A stretch of 64,000 nt of DNA from Streptomyces bacillaris (GTDB lineage Bacteria; Actinomycetota; Actinomycetes; Streptomycetales; Streptomycetaceae): contig NZ_CP029378.1 of assembly GCF_003268675.1 (NCBI RefSeq), positions 4,278,001-4,342,000 of the forward strand, read 5' to 3'. The notes below the pieces were generated by a model. It did not search any database. It saw only the letters and a list, made by a program, of their open reading frames with translations, and was not told the origin of the DNA. Within the stretch, counting starts at the first letter, position 1. Each line of letters begins with the position of its first letter. Positions 30,764 through 38,620 of the stretch are shown here, piece after piece. A program made the position numbers and the translations under genes.

Positions 30764-31885
30764 TCAGGGGGTCATGCCCTCCAGGGCGGCGCACGCGTAG
30801 GCGGCCGAGACGAGCGTCATGTGCCGGTGCCAGCCGGGGAAGGAGCGGCCCTCGAAGTCCAGGAGCCCGAAGTCCTCGCCCATGCGCCGGACGGCGGACT
30901 GCGCCCCCCGGGGCGAGCGGGCCAGCTCCAGCAGTTCGGCCGGATGACGGTCGGTGATGTTCGTCAGCCAGATCCGGCCCGGGCGCCCGGTGCCCGCGTC
31001 CCACTCGGCCATCAGCCGGCCCGCCCCCTGGGTGTGCTCACCGCTCGGGCGCACCCCGCGCACGGGGGTCTCGTACGAGATGATCTGCCGGCCCGCGCCC
31101 GCCGGGTGCCGCACCCCGCGGCGCAGCAGCAGTGCACGCGCCGACGGCCTTTCGCCCGGCGGCAGTTCGGGTCCGCCGAGGGCGGTCTGCCCCGGGACGG
31201 CGAGCACGAAGGCGTGTCCGCTGCCCTGGAGCCGCTGCGCCAGCGGTGCGATGTCGCACAGGGTCGTCAGGTCGGCCACCACCGGTGCGGTCCGCCCGTC
31301 GTCCGTCCAGGACGTCATCTCCTGGACCAGGTGCAGGGCGTGGTCCCACAGCGGCTGGGCCTGGGCTGTCGCGGGGATCTTCGCCCGGTCGCGTACGGCG
31401 GGGTCCCGGGTGAACCGGGGAGGCAGGAAGAGCTGCCAGTCGACCGGGATGTGCGCCTGCCCCGTGTTCAGGAACAGACCCAGTCCCAGCTGGCAGTTGA
31501 CGGTGCGACCGGACTCCGGCAGGAAGCGCTGGTGCACCCCGGGCGAGTGGTCGCCCCGCTTGGGCAGCACCGTCGGCGCCAGGGTCCAGCTCCGCACCGG
31601 CAGCGACCGGGCGGCCCAGCGGGCCAGCCGGCCGCGGACCGGGGTCCACTCCCAGGGGCTGGCGTTCACGAACTGGTGCAGCGACGACGCCGCCGCCTCG
31701 GAGCCGGTCACGGTGGCCGCCATGCGGCGCACGGTCTTCTTGCCGTGCGTGCGCAGCAGCCCCTGTAAGTACACATGCCCCCAGCGCTGCTGGTCGGAGC
31801 GGTGCAAATGGCCGAAGAGGAGGCGGGACAGCTCGTCCAGCGCTCGGCCCGTCGCCATCTCGGGCGTTTCGTGCATCGTCGTCAC
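30764..31885 (-). CDS. IS701-family transposase-like protein, probably domesticated
   Basis: A 373-residue relative of IS701 (DDE) transposases, with VLPKRGDHSPGVHQRFLPES, VNCQLGLGLFL, VDWQLFLPPRF, VVADLTT and LLDFEGRSFPGWHRHMTLV. The first catalytic Asp (DDTGFPK in active relatives) reads APTVLPK, while the second Asp and the Glu are kept. No terminal inverted repeats or target duplication were seen. Codon 40 is TTA (31768-31766). The GTG at 31885 follows GGGAGG. An in-cluster regulatory or other non-mobile role is possible. Confidence 0.8.
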   Translation of the reverse strand: MTTMHETPEMATGRALDELSRLLFGHLHRSDQQRWGHVYLQGLLRTHGKKTVRRMAATVTGSEAAASSLHQFVNASPWEWTPVRGRLARWAARSLPVRSWTLAPTVLPKRGDHSPGVHQRFLPESGRTVNCQLGLGLFLNTGQAHIPVDWQLFLPPRFTRDPAVRDRAKIPATAQAQPLWDHALHLVQEMTSWTDDGRTAPVVADLTTLCDIAPLAQRLQGSGHAFVLAVPGQTALGGPELPPGERPSARALLLRRGVRHPAGAGRQIISYETPVRGVRPSGEHTQGAGRLMAEWDAGTGRPGRIWLTNITDRHPAELLELARSPRGAQSAVRRMGEDFGLLDFEGRSFPGWHRHMTLVSAAYACAALEGMTP

Positions 31886-31922
31886 TGCAGGTCCCTCCCA
31901 GGTGAGCGTCGCTGAGCAGACT

Positions 31923-31945
31923 AACAAACATAGAGAATGTTCGTT
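31923..31945. promoter_or_regulatory. TetR-type operator in divergent region
   Basis: AACAAACA (31923-31930), 7-bp spacer, TGTTCGTT (31938-31945): arms match at 7 of 8 positions. It lies between the transposase-like gene and the TetR gene and probably controls both. Confidence 0.7.
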
Positions 31946-31997
31946 ATATTTCTGAGGGAGAAGCACGACGACTTACCGAGGTTCAAGGAGAAGGCGC

Positions 31998-32933
31998 ATG
32001 CAGGAACGGGCGGCCAGGACGCGCCAGACCGTGCTGGAGGCGGCGGCCGACGAGTTCGCCGAGCGCGGTTACGAGGGCGCCTCCCTCCAGCGGGTGGCCT
32101 GGCGGGCCACGACCTCGATCGGCGCTCTGACCTTCCACTTCCGCAACAAGACCGCCCTGGCCGACGAGGTGCGCACCACCGGGCGCGCCCGCTTCGACCG
32201 CTGTCTGGCGGAACTCGCCCCCGCCGCCGACCCGTTACGGGAGCTGCGCACCCTGATCGCCACGCTGGCCCGGCTGGCGCACGAGGACCGCTTCGTCCGC
32301 GCCGCACGCCGTCTGGAGGCCGATCCGCCGGAGGACGCACCGCCGTTGGCCGAGACCTGGCTCCCCGTCCTCCGCGACCTGCTCGACCGGGCCCACGGCG
32401 CCCACCGGCTCCGCCCCGGCGTCGCGCCCGAGGACGCGGTGGCGATGCTGGCCCACCTCGCGGAGGGCGCGATGGCCGCCCAGGGCACCCCCCGCGACGC
32501 GGCGTGGGACGCGGTCTGGGACTCCGTCTGGGACGTCGTCCTGCACGGCCTTGCGGCGGACCGGGGGGAGGGGGGTGGCGGGGGCGAGCGGGACGGCCGG
32601 GGCGACCGGAGCGAGGGGGACGATCAGGGCGAGCACGGTGGCCGGGACGACCGGGGTGGGCCGAGCGACCGGGGGGTCCGGGGCGACCGGGGCGATCGGA
32701 GCGACGCGGACGGCCGGGGCGAGCAAGGCGGTCGGCGTGACCGGGGTGACGGGGACGACCGGGGTGAGCTGGGTGGCCGGAGTGGCCGGGGTGACGGAGG
32801 CGACCGAGGGGGCCGGGGCGATCGGAGCGACGCGGACGGCCGGGGCGAGCAAGGCGGTCGGCGTGACCGGGTGGCGGCCTCGGGGGACGCGTCGGCGGAC
32901 ATGACCGGAACCGCGAGGCGCGGCGGGGGCTGA
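31998..32933 (+). CDS. TetR-family regulator with a repeat-encoded C-terminal tail
   Basis: A 311-residue protein. Residues 1-190 form a normal TetR regulator (helix-turn-helix RVAWRATTSIGALTFHFRNK; similar in style to butyrolactone-receptor relatives). From about residue 190 to the end it is a Gly/Arg/Asp/Glu-rich tail of RGDRSDADGRGEQGG-type repeats encoded by a minisatellite. Usual family length is about 200. Codon 80 is TTA (32235-32237). ATG at 31998 follows AAGGAG. An operator-like palindrome lies just upstream. Confidence 0.85.
   Translation: MQERAARTRQTVLEAAADEFAERGYEGASLQRVAWRATTSIGALTFHFRNKTALADEVRTTGRARFDRCLAELAPAADPLRELRTLIATLARLAHEDRFVRAARRLEADPPEDAPPLAETWLPVLRDLLDRAHGAHRLRPGVAPEDAVAMLAHLAEGAMAAQGTPRDAAWDAVWDSVWDVVLHGLAADRGEGGGGGERDGRGDRSEGDDQGEHGGRDDRGGPSDRGVRGDRGDRSDADGRGEQGGRRDRGDGDDRGELGGRSGRGDGGDRGGRGDRSDADGRGEQGGRRDRVAASGDASADMTGTARRGGG
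32687..32871. repeat. 59-bp exact direct repeat inside the TetR gene tail
   Basis: 59 identical bases occur at 32687-32745 and 32813-32871. The 126-bp offset is a multiple of three, so the reading frame is kept. The surrounding DNA is made of shorter GACCGGGG-type units. Confidence 0.9.
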
Positions 32934-32940
32934 GCTCGTC

Positions 32941-33080
32941 GGTCGTACGGGGCGGGGTGAGGGCCGGGCCGGTCGTACGGGGCGGGGCTGACCGGACCGG
33001 TCGTACGGGGGCGGGGCTGAGCTCGTCGGTCGTGCGGGGCGAGGGCTGACCGGGCCGGCCGTGCGGGGCCGGGGCGGGTA
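32941..33080. repeat. 29-bp tandem repeat, five copies, after the TetR gene
   Basis: Units with GGTCGTACGGGGCGGGG begin at 32941, 32971, 32999, 33028 and 33057 (spacings 30, 28, 29, 29). No gene is supported in 32934-33193. Confidence 0.85.
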
Positions 33081-33193
33081 CCCGGGGTGGTGGCCCCGCC
33101 CCGGGCGCCCGCCGCACCCCGCAGGCCCAGGCAGTCGGCCCCGCCCCGGGCGGCCATCGGCCCGCAGCCCAGCTGCTTGCCCCGCCCCGGCCC

Positions 33194-34438
33194 TCACCCC
33201 GCCCGCAGCGCCCGGTCCACCGCGCCCGCCACCTCGTCCAGGAGGCGGGCGCCCGGGCCCGCCGTCAGACGGCCGCGGATCCAGGCGGCGCCGGTCCGGG
33301 CCTGGGGCCAGGCCTGGTACGCGATCCCGCCCGGACCCTGGTGGCCGAAGGCCCCGGCGCGGACGGCCGGGTGGAGCCCGTCGTCGAGGAGCTGGAGGCC
33401 CCCCTCGCCGTAGGCGCTGACCCCGCCGAGCAGCGGGTCCAGCCCCTCGACCCAGAAGCTCCGCGCCTGGTCGAGCGTGCGCCGCGACAGCAGCAACGGC
33501 TCCTCGCCCGGAGCCCGTACGGCATCGGCGGCCAGGACGCCCTGGAGCCGGGCGAGACCACGGGCCGACGCGTACGCCCCCAGCGAGGGGATGATCGCGT
33601 ACCGCCGCCGGCTCTCGCTCCACACCCCGGCGTCCGCCGGGAACGGCGACGGGTTGTTCCACACCCGCCCGCAGAGATCCGCCGCGCCACCGTCCGCCCC
33701 GCCGTCCGGCGCCGGGAACCGGGAGCGGAAGTCCGCGCCGTACGAGATGCGGGCGGTGTGCGGCAGTTGGTCCGGTACGAGCCCGAAGTGGACGTCCAGG
33801 CCCAGCGGACCGGCGATCTCCTCCAGGAAGAACAGGTCGAGATCGCGGCCGTCGACCCGGCGGACCACCTCCGCGACGATCCACCCGGCGGTCCACGGCC
33901 CGTGCAGCACACCCCCGGCCCGGGGGTCGTCCTCCAGACTGTGCATTTCGAGGAGCGCGGCCATCATGCGCGGGTTCTCCACGTCCCGCTGGTCGATCCC
34001 CGCCTCCATGCCCGGCAGCCGGGCGGTGAACGTCAGGACGTCCCGCAGCGTCACCGCGCCCTTGCCCCGCACCGCGAACTCCGGCCAGTACTCCGCCACC
34101 GGCCGGTCCAGTGCGAGCGCGCCCATGTCCGCCAGGAGCAGGACCGCCGTGGCCAGCACGGCGTGGGAGCCCGTCAACAGCGGCACGAGGGTGTCGCCGG
34201 TCCACGGCGTCCCGGTGACCGGGTCGGCGGTGCCCTGCCAGAGGTCGACGACCAGTTCACCGTCCCGTACGACTGCCAGCGCGGCTCCCTGGGCTCCGGG
34301 CGGACCCGCCTCCCGGCAGGCCCGCTCGAAGAAGTGGTGCACGGAGGCGAACCCGGGCGCCGTGGTGCCGTGGACGTCGGTCGTCGCCGCCCGCGGCCGT
34401 GGCCGCGGGAGGACCTGCCGTACCAGTGAGGTCGTCAT
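33194..34438 (-). CDS. beta-lactamase/esterase-fold serine hydrolase-like protein with altered active site
   Basis: A 414-residue member of the class C beta-lactamase-like (EstB, DUF-type carboxylesterase) family: FASVHHFFERA, VVDLWQGTADP, DRPVAEYWPEFAVRGKG, and a late GHQGPGGIAYQAWP. Where the family has the SxxK catalytic pair (STSK-AV), this protein reads TGSH-AV, and HTAGL reads FTARL. Thus both catalytic Ser and Lys appear changed. It could be an inactive or differently working homologue. ATG at 34438 follows a GGAG. Confidence 0.75.
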   Translation of the reverse strand: MTTSLVRQVLPRPRPRAATTDVHGTTAPGFASVHHFFERACREAGPPGAQGAALAVVRDGELVVDLWQGTADPVTGTPWTGDTLVPLLTGSHAVLATAVLLLADMGALALDRPVAEYWPEFAVRGKGAVTLRDVLTFTARLPGMEAGIDQRDVENPRMMAALLEMHSLEDDPRAGGVLHGPWTAGWIVAEVVRRVDGRDLDLFFLEEIAGPLGLDVHFGLVPDQLPHTARISYGADFRSRFPAPDGGADGGAADLCGRVWNNPSPFPADAGVWSESRRRYAIIPSLGAYASARGLARLQGVLAADAVRAPGEEPLLLSRRTLDQARSFWVEGLDPLLGGVSAYGEGGLQLLDDGLHPAVRAGAFGHQGPGGIAYQAWPQARTGAAWIRGRLTAGPGARLLDEVAGAVDRALRAG

Positions 34439-34501
34439 GTCAGGAACTCCAGAAGTGGTGGGGAGTCAGGAACAGCCGTACGCGGGTGCTCCGGGTCCGG
34501 C

Positions 34502-35455
34502 TCACACCTCGGCCGAACCCGCCGGATAGGGCAGGAACTCCAGGTCGGTCATGTCCTGTTCGGTCAGCCGGATCCGGTCCCCGCCGAGGTTCTCCGCGAG
34601 GTGGTACGAGGCCCGCGTGCCGGGCAGCGGCACCACGTGGTCACCGAGCCGGAGCAGCCACGCCAGGGCGACCTGCGCGGGGGTGGCCTCGTGCCGGGCC
34701 GCCACCTGGGCGACGGCCTGCGTGAGCGCGAAGTTGTGGCGGATGGCCCGCGGGGCGAAGCGCGGCTGGGTGCGCCGCCAGTCGTCCGGGGCCAGGTCCT
34801 CGGTGCGGGAGAACGCGCCGGTCAGCAGCCCGCGCCCGAGCGGGGCACCCGCCAGCAGGGCGATCCGGCGCTCCACCGCGTACGGCACGACGTCGTCGAG
34901 GCCGCACCGCGTGAAGAGCGACACCTCGGCGCCGATCGCCGCCGCCTCGTGCACGGCCTCGGCCTCGCGGGCCTGCTCCACGGTGACGACGGGCAGCCCC
35001 AGCATGCGGATCTTGCCCGCCCAGACCTGCTCGGCCAGCGCGCCCCAGCTCTCCGTCAGCGGTACGGCGGGGTCGATGCGGCGCAGCAGATAGAGGTCGA
35101 TGTGGTCCACGTGCAGCCGGCGCAGGCTCTCGTCGACCGCGTCCCGCAGCGCCTGCGGACCGCCCGCGGGCCGCAGCACCCCGTCCGGGTTGCCGAGCAG
35201 ACCGCCGCCGGTGCAGAGCACCACCTCGTCCCGCCGCCCCCGGATGGCCTCACCGATCAGCCGCTCGTTCTCCCCGTCCGCGTAGGCGTCGGCCGTCTCC
35301 AGCAGGTTGACCCCGAGGTCGACCGCCTCCTGGACGAGTGACACCGCCTTGGTCCGGTCCGTCAGGCCGGGCGCGTAGCGGTACGAGAGGCCCATCGCCC
35401 CCAGTCCCAGCCGGCCGACGACCGGTCCGTCCCTGCCCATCGTTGTGGTCCGCAT
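34502..35455 (-). CDS. aldo/keto reductase-family protein with altered catalytic tetrad
   Basis: A 317-residue TIM-barrel AKR: LGLGAMGLSYRYAPG, NLLETADAYADGENERLIG with tetrad Asp and Tyr, and the C-terminal PLPGTRASYHLAENLGG that binds NADP phosphate. The tetrad Lys (normally in ATK) is replaced in LCTGGG, and the His (normally LHRxDP) is Arg in YLLRRIDP. Activity with the standard mechanism is doubtful. ATG at 35455 has GGAGG upstream. It lies 63 bp upstream of the serine hydrolase-like gene, probably as one operon. Confidence 0.78.
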   Translation of the reverse strand: MRTTTMGRDGPVVGRLGLGAMGLSYRYAPGLTDRTKAVSLVQEAVDLGVNLLETADAYADGENERLIGEAIRGRRDEVVLCTGGGLLGNPDGVLRPAGGPQALRDAVDESLRRLHVDHIDLYLLRRIDPAVPLTESWGALAEQVWAGKIRMLGLPVVTVEQAREAEAVHEAAAIGAEVSLFTRCGLDDVVPYAVERRIALLAGAPLGRGLLTGAFSRTEDLAPDDWRRTQPRFAPRAIRHNFALTQAVAQVAARHEATPAQVALAWLLRLGDHVVPLPGTRASYHLAENLGGDRIRLTEQDMTDLEFLPYPAGSAEV

Positions 35456-35562
35456 CCCGGGCGAACCTCCTTCTCCACAGAGGAATGTGACCCCCTCATG
35501 GCAGCAGCCCCGGCAGCCGGAGCACAGCATTCCGCTCCTACTTGCCGACCTCCGACGACTTC

Positions 35563-35742
35563 GGGAAGTCCGACGGTGTTCCGGGGCGGGGGAGTCCGGC
35601 GGTGTCCGGGGCCGGAAGTCCGACGGGTTTCCCCGGGCCGGGAAGTCCGATGGGATTCCTGGACCGGGAGGTCCGACGGGTTTCCCGGTCCAGGAGGTCC
35701 GGCGGGTTCCCGGCCCGGGAGGTCCGGCGGCGTTCCGCATGC
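35563..35742. repeat. 26-bp tandem repeat, seven copies
   Basis: GGAAGTCCGACGGGTTTCCC-like units begin at 35564, 35591, 35614, 35641, 35667, 35693 and 35718. The stretch between the AKR and chitinase genes (35456-36001) holds this repeat and the chitinase promoter, and no gene I can support. Confidence 0.85.
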
Positions 35743-35899
35743 TGGACGGCCCTGGAATTTTTACTTCCGGTTTCCGCCCCTCCCGGACCGCGACCGGGAG
35801 GAACATCCGGCAGAATCAGGCCAGTTGAGAGGTGGGATGGCATCGTTGTCAGAAGGCGGTGGCGGCCCTCCGTGACGCGTGCGGCAGCGTCACGAAAGC

Positions 35900-35927
35900 T
35901 GGTCTAGACCTTGACAGGTCCAGACCA
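35900..35927 (+). promoter_or_regulatory. chitinase promoter with DasR-type (dre) repeats
   Basis: TGGTCTAGACCT (35900-35911) and AGGTCCAGACCA (35916-35927) flank and overlap a consensus -35 TTGACA (35911-35916). Streptomyces chitinase promoters carry such 12-bp direct repeats, and DasR sites share this core, giving N-acetylglucosamine control. Confidence 0.88.
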
Positions 35928-36001
35928 TCGTCGCTTGAGTGTCGGCACCCCCACGGCGGCGCACGGCCGGACGTAGCGCCGCGCCTAAGGAGTGTGCTCA
36001 C

Positions 36002-36892
36002 GTGTTCAAACGTGTCCTCAGCCTGCTGGTCGCGCTCGGCGCGGTCGTCGCGGCGCTCGTCGTCCTCCCCGCCGCCACCGCGCAGGCCGCCACGTGCTTC
36101 AGCGCCTGGAACTCCTCGTCCGTCTACACCGGCGGCCAGACCGCCTCGTACAACGGCCGGAACTACACCGCCAAGTGGTGGACCCAGAACGAGCGTCCGG
36201 GCTCCTCCGACGTCTGGGCCGACAACGGCGCCTGCGGCACGGGCGGCGGCGGTGAGGACCCGGGCCAGAGCGACGGGTTCGTCGTCAGCGAGGCGCAGTT
36301 CAACCAGATGTTCCCGAACCGGAACTCGTTCTACACGTACCAGGGCCTCACCGACGCCCTGAGCGCGTACCCCGCCTTCGCCAACACCGGCAGCGACGAG
36401 ATCAAGAAGCGCGAGGCCGCGGCCTTCCTCGCCAACGTCAGCCACGAGACCGGCGGGCTGGTGTACATCAAGGAAGTCAACGAGGCGAACTACCCCCACT
36501 ACTGCGACGCCAGCCAGCCCTACGGCTGCCCCGCCGGCCAGTCCGCGTACTACGGCAAGGGCCCGATCCAGCTGAGCTGGAACTTCAACTACAAGGCCGC
36601 CGGTGACGCGCTCGGCATCGACCTGCTGAACAACCCCTACCTGGTCGAGCAGAACGCCGCCATCGCCTGGAAGACCGCGCTCTGGTACTGGAACACCCAG
36701 ACCGGCCCCGGCACCGTCACGGGCCACAACGCCATCGTCAACGGCCCCGGCTTCGGTGAGACGATCCGCTCCATCAACGGCGCGATCGAGTGCAACGGCG
36801 GCAACCCGGCCCAGGTCCAGAGCCGCATCGACAAGTTCACGCAGTTCACGCAGGCCCTCGGCACCACGACCGGTTCCAACCTGAGCTGCTGA
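36002..36892 (+). CDS. secreted GH19 chitinase with N-terminal chitin-binding domain
   Basis: A 296-residue exoenzyme. Residues 1-29 are a signal peptide (FKRVLSLLVALGAVVAALVV, cut after ATAQA). Then a CBM5/12 chitin-binding domain (TCFSAWNSSSVYTGGQTASY to NGAC), a short GGGGEDPGQS linker, and the GH19 catalytic domain with the glutamate in NVSHETGG and GPIQLSWNFNY. It hydrolyses chitin and can act against fungi. GTG at 36002 follows TAAGGAG. Confidence 0.95.
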   Translation: MFKRVLSLLVALGAVVAALVVLPAATAQAATCFSAWNSSSVYTGGQTASYNGRNYTAKWWTQNERPGSSDVWADNGACGTGGGGEDPGQSDGFVVSEAQFNQMFPNRNSFYTYQGLTDALSAYPAFANTGSDEIKKREAAAFLANVSHETGGLVYIKEVNEANYPHYCDASQPYGCPAGQSAYYGKGPIQLSWNFNYKAAGDALGIDLLNNPYLVEQNAAIAWKTALWYWNTQTGPGTVTGHNAIVNGPGFGETIRSINGAIECNGGNPAQVQSRIDKFTQFTQALGTTTGSNLSC

Positions 36893-36936
36893 TTCCGGGC
36901 GCGTTCCACGAACGTTCCCCGCGCGACCCGTCCCGT

Positions 36937-36974
36937 ACGGGGGTCCGCCCGGCTGCTGCCGGGAGGGCCCCCGT
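36937..36974. terminator. bidirectional terminator between chitinase and dnaN paralogue
   Basis: 17-bp arms (36937-36953 and 36958-36974) with two mismatches and a TGCT loop separate the convergent genes. Confidence 0.8.
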
Positions 36975-37011
36975 TCCGGCGTTCCGGGGGCGGTCGGCAG
37001 GATCGGGTACG

Positions 37012-38214
37012 TCAGAGCAGCGGCGGCTTGACCGACATCAGCAGATGCCGGTGGCGGGGAGGGGAGACGTCCCGGCCGGGCTCCCCCTCGCCCGTGATCA
37101 TCGCCCGTTGCCCCGCCCCCATCATCAGCAGCCGCAGCGACGGCTCGTCGAAGGAGGCCAGGGCGTCCGCCAGATACGCCGGGTTGAACGCCACGGTCAT
37201 CTCGCGGGCGCCCTCCAGGGTCGCGGGCAGCCGCTGGGAGGCCACGTCGTCCTCGTAACCCGCTTGCAGATGTACGGAGTTGTCGGCGGCGGAGAACGCC
37301 AGCTGGACCGGCCCGTCCCCGTCGGCGACCACCGAGACCCGCCTGACGGCCTCCACCAGCCGCGCCCGCTCCACCACCGCCACTGCCGGGTCCTCCATCG
37401 CGAAGAGCTTCTCGTGGCGCGGGAGCCGTCCGTCGAGCAGCCGCACGGTGGTCCGCATCCCCGCGTGCTCGAACCCGGCCGAACCGGCGTCCAGGGCGAC
37501 GCTCACCAGCCCGGACCGCCCCAGCGAACGGGCGATCTCGGTCAACCGCCGGGCGGAGACCAGCACATCGGCACTTTCACCGGAACCGGCCCCGGCCTCG
37601 GACCCAGCCCCCGCAGCCGACCCGGAACCGGCCCCCTCACCCGCCCCCGCCCCGGCCGCCTTCCACGGCAACGTCCGTACGGCGAACCGGTACCGGTCGG
37701 TCGCGGCGAGCGTCATCGTCCCCGACCCCGCGTCGAGCCCCAGCCGGATCCCGGTCAGCGCGGGCAGGGTGTCGTCCCGCCCCGCCGCCACCGCCACATC
37801 CGCGACGGCCGCCGCGAACTCCGCCGCCTCCACCGCGCCCCGCACGCGCGGGAGCGACGGCAGCGCCGGGTAGTCGTCCAGCGGGAGCACGGAGAGGCCG
37901 AAGCGGGCGCCGTCCCCCGAGACGGTGAACCGCGACCCCTCCAGCGCGCACTCCACCGCCCCCTCCGGCAGCACCTTGCAGATGTCGAGCAGGCGCCGCC
38001 CCATGACGAGCACCTTCCCGGGCCGCAGGATCTCGGCGGCCTCCACGTCGATGCGCGCGGACGCCTCGTAGTCCAGCCCGCTCACCCGCAGCCGCCCGCC
38101 CTCCGCGTCCAGCAGCAGCCCGCCCAGGACGGGAACGGGGGAGCGGACCGGCAGCACCCGGGCGGCCCAGGCCACCGCTTCGGCCAGGGCACTGCGCTCG
38201 ATACGGAACTCCAT
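37012..38214 (-). CDS. DNA polymerase III beta (sliding clamp) paralogue
   Basis: A 400-residue three-domain clamp-like protein: MEFRIERSALAEAVAWAARV, TLPALTGIRLGLDAGSGTMTLAATDRYRFAVR (in parts), and FNPAYLADALASFDEPSLRL. It differs from a main DnaN by a Gly/Ala/Ser/Glu-rich insertion of about 30 residues after TLPWKAAG in the second domain. No other replication genes adjoin it, so it is a second copy rather than the oriC dnaN. It may work as a clamp for stress or specialised polymerases, or be a target-mimic for self-resistance. Confidence 0.88.
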   Translation of the reverse strand: MEFRIERSALAEAVAWAARVLPVRSPVPVLGGLLLDAEGGRLRVSGLDYEASARIDVEAAEILRPGKVLVMGRRLLDICKVLPEGAVECALEGSRFTVSGDGARFGLSVLPLDDYPALPSLPRVRGAVEAAEFAAAVADVAVAAGRDDTLPALTGIRLGLDAGSGTMTLAATDRYRFAVRTLPWKAAGAGAGEGAGSGSAAGAGSEAGAGSGESADVLVSARRLTEIARSLGRSGLVSVALDAGSAGFEHAGMRTTVRLLDGRLPRHEKLFAMEDPAVAVVERARLVEAVRRVSVVADGDGPVQLAFSAADNSVHLQAGYEDDVASQRLPATLEGAREMTVAFNPAYLADALASFDEPSLRLLMMGAGQRAMITGEGEPGRDVSPPRHRHLLMSVKPPLL

Positions 38215-38287
38215 GGCGGGGCCTCTTCTCCCAGTCGTCCGGACCCTCACGACGTTAGAGGCCACCACTGACAACGCCCCTGACGTG

Positions 38288-38397
38288 CGGGAACACCGGC
38301 CGGGGCGGGCGGGAACAACAGTCAGGGCGTGCGGAAGCACCGGCCAGGGCAGGCCGGAACATCAGCCGGGACGTGCGGGAACACCAGCCGGGGCAAC
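38288..38397. repeat. 22-bp tandem repeat, five copies
   Basis: CGGGAACACCGGCCGGGGCG-like units begin at 38288, 38310, 38332, 38354 and 38376, an exact 22-bp period. The gap 38215-38620 has no gene I can support; the rest is GC-rich, with no clear promoter. Confidence 0.85.
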
Positions 38398-38620
38398 AGG
38401 CTCCGGGCACCCGGACATGCGGAATCCGGCGACAGCGACCACCCCCGTGAGCCGCTGCCGCCGGAACCGCGGGCGCCCCGGACGGCGTGTCCCTACCGTC
38501 AGCCGTACCGGAACACCACGTTCGGACCATAGACCGGTGGGTAGGGAACGGGGAGGATCAATGCGCCCAGTGGGGCGCCGGCGGGGGTAACAGTCCGCAC
38601 AGTGGTGATCGGGGGATCAT

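Noticed and set aside
30764..31885. Active insertion sequence
   Set aside because: No terminal inverted repeats or target-site duplication were seen, and the first catalytic Asp is lost, so it is not annotated as a mobile element.
32235..34205. Minus-strand frame crossing the TetR tail and the serine hydrolase region
   Set aside because: It runs in another frame of the hydrolase gene and through a minisatellite; no protein-like pattern.
35563..35742. CRISPR-like array
   Set aside because: Units are contiguous and imperfect with no unique spacers, and no cas genes are present; this is a minisatellite. The same holds for the other tandem repeats.
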